Origin: Corynebacterium sanguinis
GTDB taxonomy: Bacteria > Actinomycetota > Actinomycetes > Mycobacteriales > Mycobacteriaceae
Assembly (NCBI RefSeq): GCF_007641235.1
Contig: NZ_CP038157.1
Coordinates: forward strand, 1,364,001-1,428,000
Direction of reading: 5' to 3'
DNA length: 64,000 nucleotides
This document shows, one piece after another, positions 9,288-17,497 of this stretch. The translations under genes were made by a program, and so were the position numbers. The number at the start of each line of letters is the position of its first letter. Position 1 is the first letter of the stretch. Below the pieces are notes generated by a model. It ran no database searches. It saw only the letters and a list, made by a program, of their open reading frames with translations, and was not told where the DNA came from.

Positions 9288-10793
9288 TCACCCGTTGTTG
9301 TCAACGTAGCGCACCTTGTCGTCCCCGGCAGCGCGTGCGCCGCCGCGGGAGTCAAACGGCCAGCTCTTTGACAACCACAGAAAGAGACTCAAGAGGGCGA
9401 CCGCGATGAATCCGGCGATGATCCAGTTGAGGTGGTTTCCGAACGTCAGCAGCAGAAGCGGGTAGGAGATCGAGGCGACGACGATGGTGAGCTGGGCCAG
9501 CGCGGAACCGGGAATAAGCCGGGGGACTTTGACTTGCGTGACGACGAGACCGAGGGTTGCCAGCATCAGGGCTCCCTCAGTGATCACGGTGGCAACGGCC
9601 GCGCCGTTCATCCCCCAGCGGGGGATGAAGTCGAGGTTGAGCGCGATCTTTACTCCCAGTGCGATGAGCGCTGCGACGGAGAAACCCCGCAACTTTTTCG
9701 CGGCGAGCAGGACCGCGAGCGCCACCGTCGATACGCCGCTGAAGCCCGCGGCGACGATGAGGAGGCGAGATGGCAGCCCGGCGGAGGCGAAGTCGGTGCC
9801 GTAGAGAAGGGAGATCAGGCCGTCGGCGGTGGGGAGGAACCCCACGACAGCGAGCGCGCTCAGCGTCGCGGCGGCGACGAATGCGCGCCGCGTGTGGGAG
9901 GTATAGGTAGCGTGGTCGCGGACGTAAGACGTGACCAGCACCGTGGTAAACGGCAGGGCCAAGGCCGTAATCGTCATTCCGAGGAGGTCGGAGAACTTGT
10001 ACGCGATCGCGTAGATGCCCACGGGTTCGTAGCCGATCATCCTCTCCAACATCAACTGGTCGACCTTGGTCAGCAGAAGGAAAAGCGCGTAGCCGATAGA
10101 GATCGGGATCGATTCTTTGAGCGTCTCCGCCCAGCCAAAGGTCGGCTGCGAGAACAGGGGCGCGAGCTCCGGTAGTTTGCCGGCCTTGATACCCCACCAT
10201 CTCGCGACTAAGACGATGACCTCGCGAATGATCGGCGCGACGATGAACGCCGCGACCGACGGGGCCGTTGCCGCGATCAGCAGGATGAGCGCGAGCTGCA
10301 CAACCTGAGCGATAATGTCCCACTTGGCCACAAAGGCGAGGTGGAGGCGGCTCTGGTACAGGACAAGCAGTGCGTTCGCCGGGGTCGACAAGATGATGAC
10401 GGTTCCCGCGAACAGCACCAGGCCCGACACCGCCAGGGGCTGGCCGATGATCGCTGAATAGCCAAACGCGATTGCGTAGCCGATCAGCCCCATGATGATT
10501 CTGAGCACGATAAACGAGCCCGCCGCGAGCTGGTTGTCGCGGCTATTGTCCGTGGTGATGCGCCCCAACACGGCGCGGCCAACGCCGAGGTCCGTGACCA
10601 CGGCCATGAGACCGAGCAGCGCGAAGATGAAGGAGTAGACGCCCCAGTCCGTGGGGGAAAGGGTGCGCGCCATGGTCACGCTCCCGAGCCACCCGATGAC
10701 GGCGGAGATGGCCCGCGAGGCGATCATTGCACTGCCGCTCGCGAATACAGCGCGTTCATCGTTTGAGTGTGAGAGCGATTGATCGGTGGTCAT
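9288..10793 (-). CDS. Polysaccharide flippase, Wzx/MOP superfamily, locus A
   Basis: 501 aa with about 12-14 membrane helices and the N-terminal pattern 'GSAMIASRAISAVIGWLG ... ARTLSPTDWGVYSF' of the polysaccharide-transporter family in the MOP superfamily. It would flip undecaprenyl-linked repeat units across the membrane. The ATG at 10793 was chosen because it matches the start of the truncated locus B copy. A TTG at 10814 overlapping the upstream stop is possible. It ends the leftward operon aaRS-like / hydrolase / flippase, ahead of the polymerase. Confidence 0.87.
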   Translation of the reverse strand: MTTDQSLSHSNDERAVFASGSAMIASRAISAVIGWLGSVTMARTLSPTDWGVYSFIFALLGLMAVVTDLGVGRAVLGRITTDNSRDNQLAAGSFIVLRIIMGLIGYAIAFGYSAIIGQPLAVSGLVLFAGTVIILSTPANALLVLYQSRLHLAFVAKWDIIAQVVQLALILLIAATAPSVAAFIVAPIIREVIVLVARWWGIKAGKLPELAPLFSQPTFGWAETLKESIPISIGYALFLLLTKVDQLMLERMIGYEPVGIYAIAYKFSDLLGMTITALALPFTTVLVTSYVRDHATYTSHTRRAFVAAATLSALAVVGFLPTADGLISLLYGTDFASAGLPSRLLIVAAGFSGVSTVALAVLLAAKKLRGFSVAALIALGVKIALNLDFIPRWGMNGAAVATVITEGALMLATLGLVVTQVKVPRLIPGSALAQLTIVVASISYPLLLLTFGNHLNWIIAGFIAVALLSLFLWLSKSWPFDSRGGARAAGDDKVRYVDNNG

Positions 10794-10810
10794 GCGCCGG
10801 CTTCCGTTGT

Positions 10811-12610
10811 TCAATAAGATTCCCGTATCTTAGCAAGCGTCGAGTCGAGGACTTCGGCGGTCTCCCTGCGGGAATCAGCTCGGTGCAGGCTGTGGTCACC
10901 GAATGGTACCTCTAACCTCCTGAGATGTGTGCGGCGAGCCACCGAGCGCTTCGCCCGTAAAAGCTCAGGGCCGCGGTGCCGGTTGAAGTGTTCGAAATCG
11001 ACCGGCGAGAACAACACCTTGACGTCAACGCCGCGCCGGGTCAGGTCCCGCAGCATCGGGCCGCTGAATCGAATCAGCCCCAGGGTCGCCCCGAGCGACC
11101 AGATAAACAGAGGCAGGCGCCGCCCAACCCCACCGAGGTGACGTTTCCACTGATCTCGCCGCAGCGAGCGCAGCGCCCGCTGATCCTGGGCGATGAGTTT
11201 TCCGGTCCGCGGATCGAGGCCGTGCGCGCGCACGAGCAGCTTATCAACGGGGCGTTGCCGACGCGACCACTGCGTGAGGTTGATCAGCACCACGGAGCGA
11301 GCCTGCAGCTCGATGGCCGCTTCCGCTGCCTTCCACGCGCCCGAGCACATTCCGACGAGGGTGACGTCTCGCTCTCCGGGCGCGTCCGTTTGCGGGCGGT
11401 CGGGAAGCGCGTGCGCGACCTCCTCGGCCACCGCGATGGCGTCGGCGCGGGACTGGGAGGAGTAGAGGATCGCGATGTCGTCGGGCTCAACCTCCCCGGA
11501 TTCGCCGCAGTTATCGGTGTCGTGGCGCACGAATGAAATCCCGTCCCCCGCGTTGTGGCGCGCGTACGCCACCCATAGGTAGGCGGGCCCCCAGCTCGGT
11601 TCGAGGGCAGTCGACTCAAAGATGACGAGCGCCTCGGACGCGCGCTCTGCGCTACGCGTCGTAAAGGTGAGCAGATTCCGTGGCGTGGTCAGGCTGATTG
11701 TCTCAACGATCCTCTCGCCGCCCAGCTCGAAGTGGGCTGCGGTGCGCAAGTCCGCGAGGGCTTCCGGGGCAATGCCCGACCCGCTGCGTGAATCGGCCGG
11801 GGAGCGAAGCGCGCGGATTGTCGCTACCAGCGCGTCAACATCGCTGGCGGGAACGTGATGGATCAAAGACGGCGGCGAGAAGAAAGGGGAGGACTCGGTG
11901 AGCGGGAGCCGCGTCGATGCCGCGAGCAATGGCGACTGAGCTGAGTGGTTGCTGCGCGCCTGCAGCGCGACCTGGCGCTGCGCCCCTGGTTTCAGCGGGG
12001 CGGATTTCCACTCCAGGCCCTGCAGGGTGGGCACCATCTCTTCCAACAGTCGGAAGTCCAGGGCTGAGGTGGTCATGTCCTCATCGATGGGGCCCGCGGT
12101 GATCGCGAACTTCACCTGCTGCTCGCGCAGCCAGCGCTTGCCAGAGAGTGGGGGTTCCCAATGAACGATCCCCGTGACGGCCTGCGCCAGATCCGCATCG
12201 ACGCTCGCGTACCACGACTCGATGAGGAAACTGGTCATCTTGACGCCCACTACGATCAGCTCGTCGGCGCCCAGCTCGAGCAGGTGGCGTGAGGCGACCG
12301 TCAAGGAGTGCTCCCACTGGGGCCACGTGGGCATTTCGCGGGAGGGGCCGAACGAATTGCCTGTCCCGGGCAGGTCGAGCCGCAGTACGGCGCAGCTGTC
12401 GCGGGCTAGTTCGGCGCCGAAGTAACGCAGCCCCCGGTGGGTGGTCAGCTTTTCCTCGCCGAGGGGCGCGACGACGATCACGGCCGTAGTTGCGGGGCGC
12501 TCGGGAACATCCAGGCACGCGAACAGGGGTGCGTTCTCGGGGCCAAACCAATGTGGGAACGTCGTGTACCCGCGGTGGTTGATGCGCACCTGGCTGTGGC
12601 GTGGAGACAT
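10811..12610 (-). CDS. Two-domain alpha/beta hydrolase, predicted Cys nucleophile, locus A
   Basis: 599 aa. The N-terminal domain (about 1-270) has a hydrolase-like fold with 'APLGEEKLTTHRGLR' and 'LRLDLPGTGNSFG', but its nucleophile elbow reads 'VVGVKMTSF' and lacks a nucleophile. The C-terminal domain (about 300-599) has 'VGMCSGAW', where the elbow nucleophile position is Cys422, plus Asp538 ('FSPVDFEHF') and His573 ('GDHSLHRADSR'). This makes a plausible Cys-Asp-His triad like dienelactone hydrolase or some thioesterases. The start is two bases after the synthetase-like gene's stop, so translation is coupled. A role in off-loading or transferring the carrier-bound aminoacyl group is inference. 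Confidence 0.75.
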   Translation of the reverse strand: MSPRHSQVRINHRGYTTFPHWFGPENAPLFACLDVPERPATTAVIVVAPLGEEKLTTHRGLRYFGAELARDSCAVLRLDLPGTGNSFGPSREMPTWPQWEHSLTVASRHLLELGADELIVVGVKMTSFLIESWYASVDADLAQAVTGIVHWEPPLSGKRWLREQQVKFAITAGPIDEDMTTSALDFRLLEEMVPTLQGLEWKSAPLKPGAQRQVALQARSNHSAQSPLLAASTRLPLTESSPFFSPPSLIHHVPASDVDALVATIRALRSPADSRSGSGIAPEALADLRTAAHFELGGERIVETISLTTPRNLLTFTTRSAERASEALVIFESTALEPSWGPAYLWVAYARHNAGDGISFVRHDTDNCGESGEVEPDDIAILYSSQSRADAIAVAEEVAHALPDRPQTDAPGERDVTLVGMCSGAWKAAEAAIELQARSVVLINLTQWSRRQRPVDKLLVRAHGLDPRTGKLIAQDQRALRSLRRDQWKRHLGGVGRRLPLFIWSLGATLGLIRFSGPMLRDLTRRGVDVKVLFSPVDFEHFNRHRGPELLRAKRSVARRTHLRRLEVPFGDHSLHRADSRRETAEVLDSTLAKIRESY

Positions 12611-12612
12611 GG

Positions 12613-13557
12613 TTACAGGGCCAGCGCCTTTTGTACCGGCAGCGGCCATTCGTCGGGGTACATCCCGAAGGTGCGGAACAGGGCTAGGGTGATGCGGTCC
12701 AAGCCGAACGCGGTGCACGCCGTGTGCGCGGTGTTGCCCTGCGCATCGTGCAGCGCGAAACGCGTTCCAAAGTGATCCTGCGCGTCGTTGCACGACGCGA
12801 TAGCCACGGGCTCAAATCCATCGCCGTAGATGTCTACGACGAACTCGGTCTTGAGGTCGTGCTCGAGCTGGCCTTCGACGAGCATTTTGCCGAAACGCCC
12901 GAAGAAGGGGTCGTTGGCCGACACCTGAGCGCTGGATAACCCGATCGAGGAGAGCATGCGGGTGACGTGGGGGATCCAAGTCGCGCGAAAGACGGTCGCC
13001 GCAGACGCATCGCCGGCGAAGACGAGTTCGCGCATGCGAAATGCCTGCTGGCGCATGGGGTCATGCGACGGTTCGTTTCTAAAACACCATCCCTCCACGT
13101 CGGAGAAGACCCCTGCGGCGGGAAGCGTCTGCGGAAGGCGCGCGTAAAGCGGGTGGCAGGCAGCCGAGACCATGCGTACTTCGCTGGTGGACATGAGGTG
13201 GTTGAGCGTCGATCCGTCCGCGTAGGCGCGCAGCAGCTGTTTGTGCTCGCGGTCGCCGCCCTCAAAGGTCGAGATTATTCCGGTCAACTGCGGAAAAGAT
13301 GCGATGTAGTCGGTCTTGTCGTACACAGCAGCAGGGAAAATTGGGCCGAAGCGGTGCACGGTGTAAGCACTGTCGTTGAATAAAAAGCGCGTTTCTTCCC
13401 GAGTGCGAGTGATGAGCTGGTTGACCTTCTCAATCACCCTCTCGTACTGCTCGTGGCGATCATAAAGCCCAGGGGCGCCCGCAGGGCTGAGAACACCAGC
13501 TCGTTGCAGGTCGTGTCGGAACCCCTCGTGAGCTTGAGAGATGTCTTTTTCCGTCAT
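12613..13557 (-). CDS. Amino acid:[carrier protein] ligase (class II aaRS-like), locus A
   Basis: 314 aa, much shorter than a seryl-tRNA synthetase and lacking a tRNA-binding arm. It carries class II features: 'WCFRNEPSHDPMRQQAFRMREL' contains the motif-2 F-R-x-E pattern, and 'CTAFGLDRITLALF' is motif 3. Cys134 ('SAACHPLY') and Cys281 sit where the characterised Bradyrhizobium amino acid:[carrier protein] ligases hold zinc. Those enzymes activate Gly or Ala and load it on the phosphopantetheine of a carrier protein rather than on tRNA. The carrier protein is encoded divergently at 14168-14422. Which amino acid is used cannot be read. Confidence 0.85.
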   Translation of the reverse strand: MTEKDISQAHEGFRHDLQRAGVLSPAGAPGLYDRHEQYERVIEKVNQLITRTREETRFLFNDSAYTVHRFGPIFPAAVYDKTDYIASFPQLTGIISTFEGGDREHKQLLRAYADGSTLNHLMSTSEVRMVSAACHPLYARLPQTLPAAGVFSDVEGWCFRNEPSHDPMRQQAFRMRELVFAGDASAATVFRATWIPHVTRMLSSIGLSSAQVSANDPFFGRFGKMLVEGQLEHDLKTEFVVDIYGDGFEPVAIASCNDAQDHFGTRFALHDAQGNTAHTACTAFGLDRITLALFRTFGMYPDEWPLPVQKALAL

Positions 13558-13625
13558 GGCGCCGCCGATATCGTTGAACGTCTCACCCAGCCCGTTCGGA
13601 GCTGCGTTGCGGTGGGATGTGAGGA

Positions 13626-13655
13626 TTGTCCTAAGAACTACAAGTGTATCATAAT
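13626..13655 (+). promoter_or_regulatory. Putative promoter for the AcpS-ACP operon, locus A
   Basis: TTGTCC (13626-13631), 18-bp spacer, CATAAT (13650-13655), in the AT-rich centre of the divergent gap between the ligase and the phosphopantetheinyl transferase. An overlapping leftward -10 (TATGAT on the minus strand) is also present, so one short region may serve both directions. Prediction only. Confidence 0.35.
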
Positions 13656-13714
13656 GGAAAGTTCAGATGGGCACAGAGTGAGTCGTTGGCTTCACGCAGG
13701 GAGGGGGTGGCGGT

Positions 13715-14167
13715 ATGTTTTCTCCGCCGAGTGGACATCACGGCGCGCAGCCTGGGGTGTTAGTCGGATGTGATGTGGTATTCGTTCCTGAGGTTGCGCG
13801 AGCGCACGCTCGGTTCGGTAGTAACTACCTGCGGCGCGTACTCCACATGGACGGCGCCGCCGACGAGGCGGCCGTGACACCGGAGTCACTCGCGGGGCGG
13901 TTCGCCGCGATCGAGGCAGTGAACAAGCTTCTCGACGCCCGTTCGTACGACCTCTCTTTCCGAGACATCGTTGTTCGCCCCTCCGCCACGGGCCGGCCCG
14001 AAGTGCACCTCTCGGCAGGAGCTGAGGAGCGCTTCCGCAGCCTAGGGGCCCAATCTCTAGACGTGTCCATTAGTCACGACGGGCATTTCGCTTTCGCGGT
14101 TGCGGTGGCAGCCGTGAGGTGGGATCAATCTTCCTCCGCTGGCGCGGTTCAGGGTGGTGGTGTTTAG
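13715..14167 (+). CDS. AcpS-like holo-[carrier protein] synthase, locus A
   Basis: 150 aa from the ATG after a GGGAGGGGG ribosome-binding region. It shows the AcpS fold signatures 'VGCDVVFV' (metal-binding Asp) and 'GRFAAIEAVNKLLD' (the E-x3-K helix), and ends in a segment like 'LDVSISHDGHFAFAVAV'. It should transfer 4'-phosphopantetheine from CoA to the adjacent carrier protein. The next gene's ATG follows its stop with no gap, implying coupled synthesis of enzyme and substrate. It is separate from the housekeeping AcpS expected elsewhere. The locus B paralogue is at 28514-29017. Confidence 0.85.
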   Translation: MFSPPSGHHGAQPGVLVGCDVVFVPEVARAHARFGSNYLRRVLHMDGAADEAAVTPESLAGRFAAIEAVNKLLDARSYDLSFRDIVVRPSATGRPEVHLSAGAEERFRSLGAQSLDVSISHDGHFAFAVAVAAVRWDQSSSAGAVQGGGV

Positions 14168-14422
14168 ATGTCTTCTGTGAGCAACATTGATGACGTGATC
14201 GCTACTGCGCTCGAGGAAGCAACCGAGGGCTATCTCTCGTCTGCGTCGGTGTCCGAGACGGACAACCTGCTCGAGCGCGGTCTGACGTCTCATCAGATCG
14301 TGCAATGGATGCTTGCCATTGAAAAAGCGCTTGATATCGAATCCACAGATTCGCAGCTCAATAGGGAAACTTTCCGTTCGATGGAGTCGGTCCGACAAGC
14401 GATCCAATCGTTATCGGACTAA
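14168..14422 (+). CDS. Acyl/aminoacyl carrier protein, locus A
   Basis: 84 aa, acidic and helical. The phosphopantetheine attachment motif is 'LLERGLTSHQIVQW', with Ser41 as the attachment site in place of the common D-S-L. After it comes the usual ACP helix II/III pattern 'EKALDIESTDSQLNRETF'. It presumably receives an amino acid from the ligase at 12613-13557. The motif G-L-T-S-H-Q is shared exactly with the locus B carrier, which suggests both use the same partners. Confidence 0.88.
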   Translation: MSSVSNIDDVIATALEEATEGYLSSASVSETDNLLERGLTSHQIVQWMLAIEKALDIESTDSQLNRETFRSMESVRQAIQSLSD

Positions 14423-14489
14423 CGTTCAGGTTTGGTGGAAAACTAAAAAACGCCGTCGTAGGGGCGGACGAGGAAGTGACGGCTCTCTG

Positions 14490-15893
14490 GTGAAAACATT
14501 CTATCAACAGAAAGATATTCGCTGGGTGCGCACGGCGTTCGAAGCGGACCCGGTGCACCGAATCGTCGACGCCCTGATGTTATTGCTCTCGGCACTGCTC
14601 TTCCCGCTTGACGACGAGCTGCAGATCGGGCTTTTCATGGCGCTGGGTATTCAGCTGTGGAAGCCGATCTACCGCAACCGGATTGTCGTCTCCACGCTTG
14701 ACGACGTGCCCAAGCTCATCGTGGCTGTGGGAACGGTCTCATTTCTCGGTCTTGTTGTTTTTGAACAGGGGTGGGACGCGACCCGCATCCTGGGTTTTTG
14801 CTTCTTTGTCCCCGCGATGGTCATCCTTGGCAGGGCGATCACGAACGTGTTCATTCGCCGTTGGCGAATCCGCAATTGGTGGGCGCGTAAGCGCACGGTC
14901 ATCCTCGGCAGCGGGGAAACCGGGTGGGACCTCGTGCGCATTGCGGATGCGTATCCCGAGCTGGGCCTAGAGACCGTAGCCGTGGCCGACAAAAGGCGCA
15001 GAGACAATGGTGACAACCCCTACGGTGTCGACGTCGAGGTGCTTGAGAAGGGCGGATTGAAATCGCTGCTCACGCGCGCCCGTGCCCAAACGCTGATCGT
15101 GGCAGACAGCGTGTACAGCAGGGAAGAGTTGCTCAACATGCTGCGCGACTGCGCCCGCCTTGACACTGAGGTGCTCATCGTCCCGATCTTGACCGAGTAC
15201 GTCAGCATGGGCGGCAGAATGGACAGGATTTACTCCTACCCGGTTCTGCGTGTCCGCCGCGCCGCGTACCGCTCGTTTGAGTGGAAGCTGAAGCGGCCGA
15301 TCGGTTTGATCCTCAGCGGGTTGGCGCAGTCCTCGCCGAGCAACATGACGACTGGATCCAGCAGAAGCGCTACATGTCGCTGACGGCCCTGGACCAGACG
15401 AAGACCATGATGAACGCCAACGTCATCGACGCCGGCGAAGCCACTCAGGAGGTCGCATGAGCCAGTCGCAACACCGGGCTCGTGCCGGTCCCTGAGATCG
15501 TCATGCTGCCTGTTTTATCGAAAGGGCAGATACACCACTCGCGTGGACTTGACCAGGATCACGCGGCTCGGGGCGTTCATGCGCAAGTATTCGCTCGACG
15601 AGCTGCCGCAGATTGTCAACGTGTTCAAGGGCGATATGGCGCTGGTGGGGCCTCGACCTGAGCGCCCCGCCTTCGTGGAGCGTTTCAAGGGAGAGCACGT
15701 TGGCTACCGCTCGCGCCACCGCGTGCCCGTTGGTCTGACGGGCTGGGCTGCGGCGAACGGGCTGCGTGGCGACACGAGCATCCGCGAGCGCGTCCAATTC
15801 GACAATTTTTACATCGAGAACTGGTCACTGTGGCTGGATTTCAAGATCATGCTGCTTACCGTCAGCGCGGTCTTCAAAGGGAGTGGAACTTAA
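14490..15893 (-). other. Strand note: see the plus-strand entry for this span
   Basis: No minus-strand gene is called here. The span 14490-15893 holds only the plus-strand pseudogene described in the next entry. The open frames on the minus strand are its shadows. Confidence 0.05.
14490..15893 (+). pseudogene. Broken polyprenyl-phosphate glycosyl-1-phosphate transferase (WbaP-type), locus A
   Basis: The N-terminal part from GTG 14490 matches the intact locus B enzyme: membrane helices, then a Rossmann-like domain 'TVILGSGETGWDL', up to 'EWKLKRPIGLILS'. From about 15320 the frame runs into an IS256-family remnant and stops at 15383. The catalytic C-terminus resumes at 15555 ('[20 protein letters not shown] ...') and continues to 15893. 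About 65 codons are missing, including the last membrane segment and the start of the transferase domain. The protein cannot be a working initiating transferase. The C-terminal remnant is still well conserved. Confidence 0.85.
15320..15554 (+). mobile_element. IS256-family remnant (transposase 3' end plus terminal repeat)
   Basis: In the plus direction it encodes the end of a mutator transposase ('[19 protein letters not shown]', stop at the TGA in 'gtcgcatga'), followed by a terminal end finishing in GGACTTGACC. The stretch from about 15355 to 15554 is nearly base-for-base the reverse complement of 23198-23395, the same end of the IS256 element in locus B. One difference is visible by eye. 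It is the scar of an insertion followed by deletion of most of the IS and part of the host gene. Confidence 0.8.
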
Positions 15894-15894
15894 A

Positions 15895-16941
15895 GTGGGA
15901 AACCAAAATCATATCGTTTACGGGGCACTTGCCCTTCGTCCCGGCGGCAGCGGAGTCCAGACCTACCAGCGCGAACTGCTCCGCGGGATTGCGCGGCTGG
16001 CCGACGAGACGTACACGCTTTCCGCCACCGTGCAAAAGGACAGCGTCGGGGAGTTGCCGGAGCGGATTGCCCCGATCGCCATGCCGGTGTCGGGTGGGAT
16101 GCGGCGGGCGCTGCTGGGTTTGCGCCCCGTTAAAGAGGCGTCGATTTTCCATTCGCTCGACGTGGATCTGCCCTTCGCGCAGCGCGGGGTGCTCGTCTCG
16201 ACGGTCCACGACATGTCCGTCTTTGATACGCCGTGGGCGATGAGCGCGGTGCGCGCACGCGGAGAGCAAGCGCTTCTGCGCCGGAGCCTGAAAACAGCCG
16301 ACGAGCTCATTGCAGTCTCTGAGTTCACCGCGGAGCGCATTCACGCGCTCACGGGTCGCTCCGCGCACGTGGTGCCCCTAGCGCCGGCGTCGTGGGCTCG
16401 GGTTCCGAGCGACGACGAGGTGGAGAAGGTGCGCAGCAAGTACGGCCTGCCCGATCGCTTCGCGTTCCAGCTTGGCACGGTCGAGCCGCGCAAGCGCCCG
16501 GACATCGCGGCGAACGCCGCTGAGCTCATCGGAATTCCGATGGTCCTCGCGGGCGCCGGCTCGGACAACCCGGATCTCGGTTTTCCGGCATTGGGGCTCG
16601 GCTACGTGGACCGGGAGGACATTCCCGCCCTGTACCGGGCGGCGTCCGTCGTGTGCTACGCGTCAGTGTACGAGGGTTTCGGTCTGCCCCCGGTCGAGGC
16701 CATGGCCTGCGGCGCCGTCGTCGTCGCCAGCGATGTCGGCGGCATCCGCGCGGCGGTGGGCGAGGGCGCGCTGCTCGTCGGCGCTCTCGACGTCAACGAG
16801 TGGGCGGACGCGATGCGCGGTGTCGTGTTCGATGAGGGCGCGCAAAAACAACTGCGCGCGGCGGCACGAGACCGCTGCGCGCAGCTGGGGTGGGAAAACG
16901 TCGCCCGATCGACCTTAGGGGTCTACCAAAGCGTGCTCTAG
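15895..16941 (+). CDS. GT4-family glycosyltransferase, locus A (distal)
   Basis: 348 aa from a GTG one base after the stop of the broken transferase, with AAAGGGAG upstream. Features: N-terminal 'ALRPGGSGVQTYQREL', then 'AVSEFTAERIHALTG', 'LGTVEPRKRPDIAANA' (sugar-nucleotide domain) and the catalytic 'YEGFGLPPVEAMACG' with its E-x7-E pair. It resembles mannosyl/fucosyl-type GT4 enzymes of capsule loci. It converges on rpsT with 13 bp between the stops. The locus B version is 30725-31783. Confidence 0.87.
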   Translation: MGNQNHIVYGALALRPGGSGVQTYQRELLRGIARLADETYTLSATVQKDSVGELPERIAPIAMPVSGGMRRALLGLRPVKEASIFHSLDVDLPFAQRGVLVSTVHDMSVFDTPWAMSAVRARGEQALLRRSLKTADELIAVSEFTAERIHALTGRSAHVVPLAPASWARVPSDDEVEKVRSKYGLPDRFAFQLGTVEPRKRPDIAANAAELIGIPMVLAGAGSDNPDLGFPALGLGYVDREDIPALYRAASVVCYASVYEGFGLPPVEAMACGAVVVASDVGGIRAAVGEGALLVGALDVNEWADAMRGVVFDEGAQKQLRAAARDRCAQLGWENVARSTLGVYQSVL

Positions 16942-16954
16942 CTGAGCTTTCGCT

Positions 16955-17218
16955 CTACGCCATCTTGTTCAGGGCACGTGCCATATTGGACTTCTTGTTC
17001 GCCGCGGCGTTGCGGTGGAACACGCCCTTGGTCACGGCCTTGTCCAGCTTGCGGGACGCGACACGCAGCTGCTCCTCGGCGGCAGCCTTGTCGCCGGACT
17101 CGACAGCCTCGCGGAACTTACGCATCTCCGTGCGGGTGGCGGAGCGGATGGACTTGTTGCGCATGCGGCGCTTCTCGTTGGTGAGGACGCGCTTCTTCTG
17201 CTGCTTGATGTTTGCCAT
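16955..17218 (-). CDS. rpsT: 30S ribosomal protein S20
   Basis: 87 aa, very basic, starting '[18 protein letters not shown]' and ending in the conserved '[19 protein letters not shown]' region of bS20. GAAGAGG lies nine bases before the ATG. bS20 binds 16S rRNA early in 30S assembly. This is the only housekeeping gene between the two polysaccharide loci, and only one copy is present. It marks the ancestral holA-rpsT-lepA order into which both loci were placed. Confidence 0.97.
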   Translation of the reverse strand: MANIKQQKKRVLTNEKRRMRNKSIRSATRTEMRKFREAVESGDKAAAEEQLRVASRKLDKAVTKGVFHRNAAANKKSNMARALNKMA

Positions 17219-17497
17219 GTGTGTACACCTCTTCTGATCGGTTGAGCGCGGAAAGCATCCACACTGCTCCCCACCCGGGAAAGCGGAAACGTTCTCTGAC
17301 ACCCCGCCCAAGGTGTTGCGGGATGCGGTTTGCGCTGCGGTGAAGAACCTTTGAACAGTAACACTTCCCCGCGCGGGGTCCAAGTCGCCTGCAGCGGGGA
17401 GGCGAGGAACGGGCGAGGAGACGGGCCGATGAGAAAATTCTGCCTGTTAAGTCATCATTTCTCAGCCTCGCTCAGCTAGTGTCATAGGGCGGTGGTG
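17219..17497. other. rpsT leader and IS flank, no gene
   Basis: 279 bp from the rpsT start codon to the IS256-family element. It should contain the rpsT promoter and 5' leader (minus strand), but I see no convincing -35/-10 pair. The last eight bases (17490-17497, CGGTGGTG) are the left copy of the target duplication of the adjacent insertion sequence. Confidence 0.6.

Noticed and set aside
12613..13557. Ligase gene as a second seryl-tRNA synthetase
   Set aside because: It is far too short, lacks the tRNA-binding coiled coil, and is paired with a carrier protein and AcpS in both loci.
14490..15893. A minus-strand feature over the broken WbaP gene
   Set aside because: Only shadow frames are present; the low-confidence minus-strand entry for this span should be ignored.
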